64,000 nt of DNA from contig OY821740.1 in the NCBI GenBank assembly GCA_963682055.1, forward strand, positions 37,406,795-37,470,794, written 5' to 3'. This document shows positions 1-11,945 of this stretch, piece by piece; positions within the stretch are counted from its first letter, which is position 1; the number at the start of each line of letters is the position of its first letter. The notes below the pieces were generated by a model that worked only from the letters and a program-made list of their open reading frames with translations, did no database searches and was not told the origin of the DNA. A program made the translations under genes and the position numbers. The stretch comes from Primula veris (taxonomy: Eukaryota > Streptophyta > Magnoliopsida > Ericales > Primulaceae).

Positions 1-1780
1 CGGACACCGGCCTAAGAAAATGGCAGTTGGTACATGAACCTTGTATTTCTCAACGATTTCGTAACTTAGTGCGCACCACATCGAAAAATATCCGTATCTT
101 GGGTACTACTTAGTTACAAAAACCAGATATTTTATACACCAGGGACCAATGTATATCACCTTTTTTTCTTTTAAAAAAATTGTACACTATTCAATCTCGG
201 TTTTGTATTTCGGTCCCTTATGTCAGTCAGATTTGTTTTCTCTGTGTCAAAAGTGCAAAAAAATTGTTAGGTTGATGTACAGAATATTAGTTATTGTAGA
301 TTGGTGAATAACTATAAATCCAACAATAGGCTGAAAAGACAAACCATAATTAACCTAAAAACAAAGTGTATTAACTGAGAAATGATCAAAGACATTTATA
401 TAGAACTTTAAAACTTCAACCACTGGACCCTTAACATCAGCTCAGTTGTGCTGCAGATGCATTACATATATAGGACATTCATTTATAGATGACAAAACAA
501 AAATAAATAATCGGGAACAATCTAAAACTAGTTCAACCACAATATCATTTTAAATTCGCTTAACTTAATGAATAGGTGAGCCTATTGAACTAAGCAACAG
601 ATGAAATGCATTGTGACATAATATCATAACAATGCATAAGATAATTAGTTCTTCGGCTTATCATGAAAAAACTATTCACATTGAGGCATAAAAGTGTTCT
701 AAAGCATGTGACATCGTGATTACATAATGATTCGAAAACTAACTCAGGCTTATAAAATTGGGGATTGGACAAAAATATTCTGAAAGATAAGTAACACTTT
801 CAAATACTGCTTAAAACCGAAAAAACGTAGAATTATAAAGATAAAATTTACCAAGTTCACATACAGAGAAAAGAAAATCATCGTCAAACAAATCGAAGAC
901 TACTTGAATGTATACTTCTTATCAGCGATTTATTTGCTCGAAACGAAATAAGTGTCCAAATGCATTATTTTAGTTCACTAAGCAAGGTTGATAATCATAG
1001 AAAAACTCAGCTTCGAAAGCTCCGTTTTTCGGGTTGTAAAAGCTAGAAGCTAAATTTAAGTCAATGTAAAATAAGGGCATAGCATTATTTGCTTAAAAAC
1101 AATAGCAAAAAATCAATAGAATGTAAGTTCCAAATAATACCCAATATTCCAAATTTAACAAGGATTAGATAAACAGCAAAATAAAGGTGAAAAATAAACA
1201 GGAATAATTTACCTGACAGAGATTTACAGATGCCCAAGATACCCTTTTTGATTTATCCAAATCCCTCATGTTTTTATTTTACGACAAATTAAGGATCAAT
1301 TATTCAGTATAAGTATATACTAATTAAGCTCCTAACGAATTACCAACTGCCATTTGGTATTTGCGTATAGACTGACTAATTGTAACTTATTTTATTTTTA
1401 TTTTTATTTTTATTTTTATTTTTTCGTCACAAGGCTGTAGATGGAGAAACCCATTAGATGAAGAATGTACATTTTGTGTTATTTTATTTTTTTTACATGT
1501 ATTTTTCTAGACCATTCATTTCAACCATAATATAGATTAAAAGTTAGGTTATGGAAATACACTTGGTATACTTTTATTAACTCCGGTTAATTTGATGGCT
1601 AAATATAATTATGAGTATCTCCCTAATTGATACATGAATATCTTGTCTATATATCCGTGCTGCACTGCTATTATAACTTACACTCTGGTTTTTTTTAACT
1701 TACATATACAATTAGTAAAAAGTTAAGGATTTGAATTTTCTATTAAAATTTTGAACTTCTTTGCATACATATTGAATTAA
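1..1780. other. AT-rich intergenic sequence, no gene recognised
   Basis: I see no exon, RNA gene or protein motif here. The only clear structure is a pentanucleotide microsatellite of TTTTA units at about 1388-1424. Short open frames lack any recognisable family signature and have the AT-driven composition of non-coding DNA. Confidence 0.5.
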
Positions 1781-1904
1781 GAGCATGGGCGGACCCAGTG
1801 GATGACTGGGGTGGCCATGGCGATCTTCAATTTTTTTAATTTTTTTTATGTAATTTAAATTTTTATAAGATATATACATTGATGGTCCATGCTAATTAAA
1901 CAAA

Positions 1905-1970
1905 ATGACTATTGGTATAGTGGTAAAATTGGTTTTAACATAGTGGAAGTTTAGGAGTTCAAATCATTTT
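1905..1970 (+). repeat. tRNA-like (SINE-type) promoter remnant
   Basis: The stretch carries an A-box-like TGGTATAGTGG at 1913-1923 and a B-box-like AGTTCAAATC at 1956-1965. The spacing of about 32 bases is normal for an internal Pol III promoter. The rest does not fold as a tRNA, so a decayed tRNA-derived SINE head is the simplest reading. No tail or target duplication was found. The flanking text from about 1782 looks like other transposon debris. Confidence 0.35.
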
Positions 1971-2131
1971 AGTTGTTTTTTCTAAAGTTTTCTGTTTTTT
2001 ACCTTAAAATTACCAAATTTCGTAAATGACAATTATATTTTCCCAAATAAGATTATTAAAAAAAATTATTTTATTGTTCAATACTTTTTGTTTTAACTTC
2101 ATATTTATTTTATGTTATGTTAACATAGAAA

Positions 2132-2291
2132 AAAGTCTTTATTTTTTTTTTTTGAAAATTAAGCTTATATTAACCAAACCAACCAAAACAACGAAAAAAC
2201 TCAGCTACTCACAGGCTGAATAATCAGAGGGCTCCAAATGGAGGAGAAATTAGTTCGAATAAGTTACGACATTAGTTGTAAAGTCTTTATT
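2132..2291 (-). mobile_element. Short non-LTR retroposon (SINE or truncated LINE tail), copy 1
   Basis: A poly(T) tract at about 2142-2153 (a poly(A) tail on the minus strand) is followed by about 125 bp of unique sequence. The unit is bracketed by 12-bp direct repeats AAAGTCTTTATT at 2132-2143 and 2280-2291, as left by target-primed reverse transcription. The inner part (about 2155-2236) is the reverse complement of the unit at 47215-47310, which has its own target duplication. The two therefore define one family. It is too short to code for protein and must have used LINE machinery in trans. Confidence 0.75.
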
Positions 2292-2559
2292 TTTTTATTA
2301 GACCATATTTATTTAATATTTTATTCGACATATTTTTTTATATCACGGTCCCTCAAAAAAATCATCATGATTCTGCCCTGATCAATAGATATTGTGTTTT
2401 TTGCATATGAATTTTAAATTTTGGTTAGTTTAATCATTTTTATATTATATATATATATATAAAGACTCATACCGATTGTGATCAATTGGGAATTGAAAAC
2501 TAAGCAACAAAGTTGGGTCCAAAAACATAAACTCAAACCTAAGTAAATACTGGCCCATT

Positions 2560-2841
2560 CTAAAATTCTTTTTTTCCTAATATTATAGTAATTTGTTCCT
2601 AATTTGTTGGTTATAATATAAATGTATCATTCTATTACAATAATACCATTCTCATATAAAAAAATAAAAATAAAATAAAAATTAATCACTATGTGTCCCT
2701 CTTTAACAACCAAACATTCTTTTAAATCTTATACTATTTTTTTTTTTTATTATCCACGTATTTGTATCATAACTACACTTATTTTTTATATTTTAATTGC
2801 ATTACGCGTCACACACGCAACGCGTGGGGCACGATTACTAG
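2560..2841 (+). mobile_element. Helitron 3' end, copy 1 (non-autonomous)
   Basis: The sequence ends in CTAG (2838-2841) followed by T, matching the CTRR|T rule for Helitron 3' termini. A GC-rich hairpin (CACGC/GCGTG at 2814-2826) lies about 12 bases upstream. About 270 bp leading to this end resemble the sequence ending at 47514, so this is a repeated terminus rather than a chance motif. The 5' TC end was not located, and no Rep/helicase coding sequence is visible. Confidence 0.6.
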
Positions 2842-4190
2842 TATACATATAATTTAAGAACATAGAAGGTAAGGATCTCGTTCAATAAATGATTTATGGT
2901 TAACAAATATTAATTAATGTTAATAATTTGATATTAATTAGTTGACTTTTAATCTAAACAGTTGAAATGAATGGTATACTTCCCCATATATATATATATA
3001 TAAATATATAAATATATATATATATATATTTGAAATTATTGACTCGTGGTCCTCATATTTTTTGAACCCGTGCCATCAGGCCTCGCCCTTGCATACGGTG
3101 CTCCTATGTCCATAAAACTATAAACTAAAATTTGACCGGGTACGGAGTACCTCCACCTATATCACGACCCGACTAAATTTTGAGAGCAAAAGAAAAAAGT
3201 TTGACCTGCAAAACATCAGATCTCAGTAGGGATCTTGTAGGGTGGGAATGGTGTATCTCTATTTTGTTCTTTTAGAAAAATACTAAATATAAAATCAACA
3301 TAATTTGTTATACAAGAGGAGTGTTCCGACAAGGGAATAAAATCAACACCGTCTTTGTTTATCAAGTTGAGTGTTGTAAACATTTCATGGGTGAATTCAT
3401 TCTCGGTACGTACTGATGTGTCAATCGGAGTTGTAGCTTTATGCTTATAACCATATAATGTTATTCATTTTGAGGCTTCAAACTCGTATAGAGAGGTTGA
3501 GGCCAATATTTGAGATATATACAATATACATAACCTTACTCTTTATAAACTTTTCTATTCTCTTGTTATACTTACGTGAAGCTAATTACAATTCATATTA
3601 TTGTTTTTCGAACATTAACATCCAGAGACATAATCAAGCGAAAACATGAACGTCTTAGGCTTGAGAATGCAATTGGCTGAGATGGGAATCGTAAGAGCAT
3701 CTGCATCTCACTCACCTTTGAGTTCCTTGCCTCTATAAATGTGTCAAAAATTAACAACGGAAATAAGGTTTCAAATAAGTTCACAACGGAACTCATAAAG
3801 AGCAGCAAAAGATTTTAAGAGGCAAGTTATAAAGATACAACGTTAATAAAAATCTACCTAATCTCCAAATGCCCATGTTAAAATTACAAACCTCACCTAT
3901 ATTAGGCCAAATCCACAATATAACAATCTCAAATGGGTATCAAATAACCACCTATCAAGAGTCATACAAACCAAAAAACAAACACTTTAAAAAACACAAA
4001 TCTTTAGAAAAAACAAAAGCAAAATAAGCTTTTAATGTACATTATACACTTTATACTCTACGTTCACCTCCAGAAAAAAAACGCATTTCAATAGGATGCA
4101 GATGATGATAGTTAAAGTTTAGTAGCAACAGTCTCTTAAAGCAGATTCGGCTGCAGGTACAAACATGTAGCTCCTCCGCGTTGCCTATCT
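2842..4190. other. Intergenic sequence and 3' flank of the IQD gene
   Basis: It holds a (TA)n microsatellite at about 2985-3030 and fragments resembling transposon debris around 3050-3160. The part nearest 4190 should contain the 3' UTR of the minus-strand IQD gene, but I could not place a poly(A) signal with confidence. Confidence 0.4.
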
Positions 4191-5608
4191 TCACCTTTGC
4201 CACTTTCTTTCTAAAACAATCAAAACTTAAATAAGTAAGAAATGCCAATAAGAAAATAGAGAGAGGAAAAAAAACATGTTACTTGATAAAACACACAATC
4301 TAGGAGGGCTATTGCGAACAAATTCACAAGCTTTTGAAACTTGGATATGTGAAAAATATGCAAGGGCTTGTCTGGAAATGTCTTGAACCAATTCCCAGAG
4401 AGCGGTTTCAGAAAGTTCATACAACAGTCGGAAGCAGATCGGCTAACTAAGACATGTTTAAGAAAATGTAGGTATTGCAGCCTTCAAACTCAGATTGTTT
4501 CATTTGCTTAACTTTGTACTTCATTTGGTAGGCCAGCTTCAGAAAGATGAAGTTTAAATTGATTGAAAATACTTTTCTCTGCCTCATTTAAGGCAGCTTA
4601 TTTACTTAGAAGATACACACAAGAAACATATACTAAATAAAAGACTTAAAAACAGGGAGAACCGGCTAAAAAGCTAGTAGACAAAACCTCAACTCCGCAG
4701 GCTTGACAACATAAATTTGTTGTGGGACAATACCTTTAAAATTAAAAAGATACAGTGATAGTGATACCCCTCTATTAAATCCGACCTAGAATTTGAGGGT
4801 TCAAATTTGAAACTCTTCCACACTACGGAGGTTCCCAGCTAGTAAATAATTTCAAAATTTACACTAGGAAATTTGTACGGTTGTTATTTGCTAAAAAGAG
4901 AGTTGAAAATTAAGTTGTAACTGCAAGTTTGTATTTGTTGCGTTCTCATAGATTGTTCTCATAGATAATCGTGTTCACAATTTAATACTTAATTTTCCTA
5001 AGGAAGAAAACAAAGAATAATCTTGTTGCAACTACCTAAAAATACATGTGCTCTTTTAATGTTCTCTTAAACATGTGTTCAAAAACCTACTCGCTCAACT
5101 TTTCAAATTAACTTCCTCCTAGAGAAACACGAGGCTTGCAAAATAGAATGCACCAAATTCAAAATGACGCCTGTTGGATTTTTGTTAGTTATTACACTGA
5201 GAAAGTTGTAAGCAGTGTGTGAGTAGCATTTTTGTTTCTAAGATTTCACAAACCAATGCGTCAAAAACTTGTGCTTATAAGCCAAAATCAAATTTCACAA
5301 TACAAGCTAGCCGGTAAAAGAGAACAAGCATAATGGCAGGAGCAAACATAGCTTCAGAAAAGACAAATAACACTAATGCAGTTAAAATTAAAAGGGAAAA
5401 ATGCAAGTTACCCCATATATAACGGGTGTTTTGCAAATATTATATCAACTCCGGGGTTTACCTGCACTTAATCCTCTGTATCATCTAACTTTTGTCATTT
5501 AAACTCGCTTTTATTCAAAATGGCTTAATATTGTGTGCATTGATCGGTCTCTGGTAACTGTTTTTCCGATATTTATATATAAATAAATATATATATATAT
5601 AAATAAAG

Positions 5609-5642
<34 letters not shown>

Positions 5643-8600
5643 AAGAAAAAGAGAGCTCAATTGCGGCTCAAAACTGTCTTTCCGATATATGTATTTTGAC
5701 AATTTCCCCTTGGCGGTTAAACAAAAATGAAGTCAAAAAAAGGTTTCATCAAACCAGATAAACGCATTTGATATATATATATAAATAAATATTAGTGTCA
5801 AAACCATACTCAGTTGCTTGCGACGCATCGATCTTGATAAAGCATAAAACAAAATAATTATCAAAATCAAGACATGGTCAGTAATTTATGTTCTTTCAAA
5901 GTTGGATATAATTGCAAATTATCCAGGGAACATGGATTTATTACTTTATTTGCATTTTACCTAAAAATGAAGAATAAAGTAGTTCAGAAGTACCTTGAGA
6001 ATGACCAATAGGTTTTGCGCCTGGGTTAACTTGAGATTTTGAATGTTGTAAACGGGGAGAGTCTTGTTTTCCATTAGCACCAGGAAGCGAATGCCTCTTC
6101 TTAAGATGAACTTCTCTGTCCAGCATATCTGGGCTTGATCTTGGAGAGCTATTAAGCGCTTTCAGTTTAGCAGATTCTGTCGCTTGCATATAACTTGGGA
6201 GCAAACTACTGCTACTACTGCTATCTCTTGGCTCCTGATCAGCATAATCAGATTTCCCAAACGAATTTCGACGCTTACTTTTCAGATCTTTAGGGATTCC
6301 GTCTATGCTGTTTTTCAAACCAGAGTTTTGGTTTTGGTTCGAGGGCGATGACTTGGTTTTTTGGTTAGATGAACGCTTTTTGTCGCTTTTACTCCTTTTT
6401 GTCTTTACTGATACTTCGCTAGAAGGGGTTGTTTGGAATTCAGAGACGATGGTTTGAGTACGTGGCGATCCTAATGCTGATGACGTGGCGGGAGCTTGAT
6501 GATCTGGTTCTACAATTAGGTTGAGCTTTTCATCAGATTCTTTTGTGTCCATATTCTGCTTCTCCTGAAAGCAATTGCAAACACAGGGAAACAACTTCAG
6601 TATGTATCCAAGAAATGCCTTTAGAAAATGAAAATTGACTTTATATAAGCTTGTTTAGTTCGAAAATTGCTAACAAAATTATCAGATTTAATTAAATAAA
6701 GCAGTTGTCAAGCTCTTTTAAAATATTTCTGTGTCTCCAAGGACAACAGCGTACAAAACTCAAAAGAACTCACAAGCAGAGGTAAGGATTCGCTTCAAAG
6801 GAGTACGGGAAACATAATTTCTAACGGTCCTTCCATCCCATTAGGTGATTGTTGATATTTAATTATCGCTGTTCCAAGCTCTAATTTTAATTTTTTCTAG
6901 GAACGCACTCTTCCAAATTACATTAAAAATATCACATGTCAAATGCTACCACAAAGAGTTCCTTAACATTTCCAAACCATACAAAAACAGAACTTTGATG
7001 CTTACAAGTTCCAAAGCCACAGTTGTCACCTTAACAGCAGATTCCTCCACCTCGGCAGCACCACTAACATTGCCAACCTTATCCACCTGGACTGAAGTAG
7101 GATTAGATATGCACATATCTATATCATCTTTAGATATATCCATGTCCGGCTCAGCCTTGGCTTCTTCGTCATCTAAGTCCTCGCATTTAACACTCCCTTC
7201 CTTCATAAGCTCAGCCGCCTTCTCAGAATCCACCAAGCCTGTATCAGACCTATCTGGCGAATCGAGAGCGGAAGTAACAGAAAGCTCGGTTCCACATTCA
7301 GAACCAACATCAACTTTAGCCTCCCTCCTCGTAATTTCACTTTCTATAGCAGAAAAAGAAATGGCTTCTGATTTTGATTTACGAGAACTTGTTGATCTAG
7401 CTAAAGTTGGAGCTGTACCCGACTCTTCGAATTTCGACTGAACTGCAATAAACGCGGCCTTTCTAGCTTCCGAGGAAGAACTTTCCCTCTCACTAGAAAC
7501 GGCCTTAGGCTGTTCAATCTCCATTTGAGGCTCAGTATAAACTTCTTTTGGGCGCTCCATCTCAGAAACAGAATATTGTTTCTTTTTTTCATCAGAATTC
7601 GGCTCCAGTGAGATCTCTTTTGTGACGGAAGTGTCTAATTCCTCAATTTGGGAAATGCTATTGAAGTTGGGAATTGATAGTTTCTCATGATCCACTGCTA
7701 TTTTTACGTTATCGTCCTCTGCATCTGTTGATTCACAAATTTCAGATGGAGATTCCACAGGAGATTCCACAGGTTCTTTCGATGAAATTAACATCCACCT
7801 CTCAAGCCAACTCCAAGCAGAATCAGATCTCGATGAAGGATCACACTTGATATTTATGTGTTTGGTCCTTGGTGTAGACTCCAGCAGCTTATAGAGAATA
7901 ACAAAAAATAGACAGTTCAGAAATGAAAACAGAAACCTATTTTAGCTATCAAGTAGAAAAAAAAGGAGTTATTATTTTCTAGACATTCACGGTACAGCCT
8001 TGCCATAAGCAAATAAGCCGCATGGCTTAGGCAGAATCTCACCACAGACACATCCGCAAGCGGAAAAACATTTCACACATAAATTATGTGTTGCATAAAT
8101 CTTTATAGTACTTTCCATTGCTCAAAAGAATCTCAACAAATCGTTTGTTTCCATAGTGAATATGTTCAAGAACGGCCAATTGGCTACTAAAAAATTTCGA
8201 CTCAAGCAACCCAACAACGATAGTGCACGTATATATTTTAACTCAATGACAAGTCGTACCTGATGAGCGAATTTGTTAGTGAGCAACTTCTCTATGGAAA
8301 CGTACTCGACACGAGGCTTGGTTGCCAAAGATTCTTTATCCTGTAAACAAGAGCCAATTCAACTCATTCTTAATGCTGAATCACAGAATAGTAGTAAGAT
8401 CTTTATAGTAAGTTGAGGATATCGTAATCATACTGAAACCAAGGAAATAAGGTGATGATGAACGGCAGTTAATTCTTATATATTATATACTTTTAAGTTT
8501 TATCAGTTCCGTTTCTTGTAAGGACAACGTTGTTTCCTATTTTGAGTAGGCTTCGAAAGAGTTGATTCTTATTCCAAATACCAGGTTTAGACTTCTAGTA

Positions 8601-11600
8601 TATAAAAGGGGTTTCTGCCTCTTTATATTCATTCTATTGAAACTTTAATATAAAAAAAACTTAATTGCTCATCTATGGTTCTCCATACCTCACCCCTAAA
8701 TTCAGTTTTCTCTTATCTTCCTCTCAATTATCTCTGAGTTATGTTTGATTGATCTTGCTACACATAATAATCCGTCGACTCACCCAAGAATGTAATAATA
8801 TGAACAGAAAACAAAGAAATTTCAGAATAGAGCATCACCAAAGGCTTCTTTTCCGAAGAAATACGAGCTTGGCGAGCCCTTACAAGTCCTTGCATTTTGA
8901 CGATGGCTTGAACACACCTAAGAGTTCCAACAGCATGGCTTCGAACCAAGTGACCGCGTACAGCAGCTTGCACCTTCACCACATTCTTAACTCTCAGCAT
9001 CTGTCTCTTTGCCTAGCAAAATATATTAGTTATGATATGATCACATTTCCTTTTAAATTCAATTTTTTAATATAATTAAAATGGGATCTCTTTTAAAATA
9101 AAATAGAACGTGAAAGCTAGCTAAACGTTAGTTCAAAGGCTTCACAAAATAATAAGCATCGACGTGTAAATGGAATCGCAATCAAAGGCCATAGAAACAG
9201 ATAATTCGATAAAATTGTGTATATACAAAATGAATTCGAAGGTCTATACTGAAATTCAAACAAGAAATGCAACTGCTAATTATCATGATTAAGCTATAGG
9301 GTATAATAGATTCACTTATTAAATAATACCTTCACCTTTTGAAAATATAGTAAAATTCAAGTTCTTTAAGCTCTGAAGTGCAACAATTGCTCCTCAAAGC
9401 GTACAAAGAAAGTAAGCTTAGTTTTTTGAGTTTTTCAACAATTTAAATATAGTACTTTTACCTTCACAAAGGAAAGGTGAACTTTAATACGCTCTGAACA
9501 AATTATACAAAATAAGAGAAAAATATGCCATACCAGAAATCCCCTAACTGCAGCCTGGATGACCACTATAACTGTTTCATCAACAGTTGATTTTATGTTA
9601 TCATCCTTTGCACTTGATTTCTCGTTCTCTGAAGCAACCGTGTCATCGGACGCTTTTGAAATCACAAAATCCGACTGAGGTGCATCGGATACTTTTGAAA
9701 TCACATTATCCGACTCAGGTGTGTCATCTATCCATGTAATTGCAGTGTTTTTCTCTATGAAAGTCTCTTTTGGTTGAGTTTCTAAGCTATTAGTGATAAT
9801 TTCTGGGATTTCTTTGTTTGAAGATGGTGTTTCTACAGTGTTGCTTAGCACACGATGTCTTGCAGATCTCTTGCGGAAACTCCATCCACGTTTGTCGCTT
9901 GAACCCTTGTACTGGAGAGAAGATAAAGAAAGTTTATTAACATGGAAATTCAAAGATGTTATGAAAAAGTTTTGTTTTATTGTTCAGACTTTGTTTAAGG
10001 AGCATGCAAGTATACAAGACATGATTTCATATAAGTAAATAAATTTACTACCAATGTGACCCTGACTTTAGTCTGGTATAACGGAGGGAACGAAATGATG
10101 ATTACGTCTATATTTCATAGCAACTTCTAAGCTCACTTTTATGTTTTCTTGAATAAAATCTGTTATTTTGGTTGATGAGCTTAAAAGCTTTAGTTTTCTG
10201 TTATTTGACCTGAAAATGATGAAACTCTTAACCTGGATGAGGCCAGCTTTTTTCTCAACCTAAAAAAATTCAGCTTGCATCCTAAAGTTGGTAAGTAACA
10301 TTCACACTATCCAGGCATTGTACCAGGATCCACGAGAAAGATTGTATAGATTGTTCCTACGTCAAAACCAGTGTTATGAATCAAGACCTAGCACAACTCA
10401 AGGATAAGCCTCTGCTTCCATTTTATTCCATACCAGTGTGTAAAATGATGTTTAGATCCAACACACTATCCCATGCATGATTGTACATGATGTTGTGATC
10501 GGAAAAATAACAATCAAATTTTAAAAGATAGAATCAAGTATAAGGCCTATAGCTATATATAAATTCCGCACAAATCTATACATCAAGACAAAGCTCTGCA
10601 ACTTTTTTATTCTGTGCGACACATGATCAATGGATATACTAATTACGACAGAAACTATAACTTATATTCAAAAATAATGAGCCATGGCGACACTTTAAGT
10701 ATCAAGTGGAATTGGAATTACCAGAGAGAGGTCTAGGTGCAGTTTCAGTATTTTTCACAAACATGTAAAATTGAAGGATAAAGATGAATTAATGATGTTC
10801 AAGGTTCCAATGGAAAAGACAACAGAATGCCTACATCGGAAAATCAATAAAAAATAAAAGGCAATAGATGGCCAGAACATGATACAAACAAGGAGAGTAT
10901 GTTAAGCCAGCCAAAACTGTCAGTACCTTGTCGAACATAAAAGACAAGATAGCAGTGTTAATTCATCCAAATTAAATCGTACCACGGAAACGTCTTAATG
11001 AATTAATTTCTTCCTATTACTGACATTTCATTTGCTACCTATCGATCATTATAAGATATGTTCTTTCATTTAATGATTCTGAAAAACTCAATCTCCACAA
11101 ACGACAATAATTATCGTCATTGCACAATCATTAACCATATTTTATGGGGTCAAAACTACTAGGCAGATCACTTTGTCCATGTACAGAAGACGACAAGAAC
11201 ATGAATAGTTAACTGATGCATCATAAACTATAAGTCTATAATTAATTAAATGTGATGGTGTTTTCCATAGAGAAGGACTCCAGTCTGTTAAAATGGAAGC
11301 ACTGACAACAAGTACCAGCAATGTAGATGCCACTCTCACATTCCATTTAAAGAAAAACAATTAAATTGCCTCTATGAAATTTATTTGCGCCTTAATCCTC
11401 ACTTCCCTACTTCGCTCGCCATGGCTAACCAGCAATTCATGATTTGAAGTACAATTCAGTAAACCGATGAAACATCCACAGTCATTAAAAATACTTTTCC
11501 CCTTTTGGTTAAGACATTCAACTCGTCAATGAAACAAGAGCCACTATTGAAACGGTTCAGATCATTTTCCGTCCTTCCAGCTTAAGACATAAAGCTCAAC

Positions 11601-11912
11601 AACTATAGAATCGCATTACTTACAGATATTAATTTTCTCACTCTTTTGCCGGATTATATTCAAATCCTTATAGTTGGATCCAATATTATTCCAAACAATT
11701 TAACTCTTGGAAGAAATTATCAGAAGAAAAACCTTTTTTTTCCTAATAATTTTTTCTTACATTCATAATTACTTTCTTTAATTGTACTGTCAGGTAGACG
11801 AAAGCTACGACTGGTCGCATAATCAGCTAAAAGAAACAACATGCATGTCCGTGTATCAAAAAGGCAAAAACTGATTGAGAAAAACGTAAGTCATGTATAT
11901 AACGCGGGGGGT

Positions 11913-11945
<33 letters not shown>

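Noticed and set aside
4745..4860. SINE in IQD intron 6
   Set aside because: A B-box-like core is present, but no A box at proper spacing, tail or duplication could be found.
5511..5702. Tyr/Ile-rich open frame
   Set aside because: It is the translation of a TA microsatellite inside IQD intron 6.
6995..7441. 148-codon open frame on the plus strand
   Set aside because: It is antisense to the large IQD exon 5 (7887-7006). Its serine/threonine-rich translation is a mirror of the acidic coding strand.
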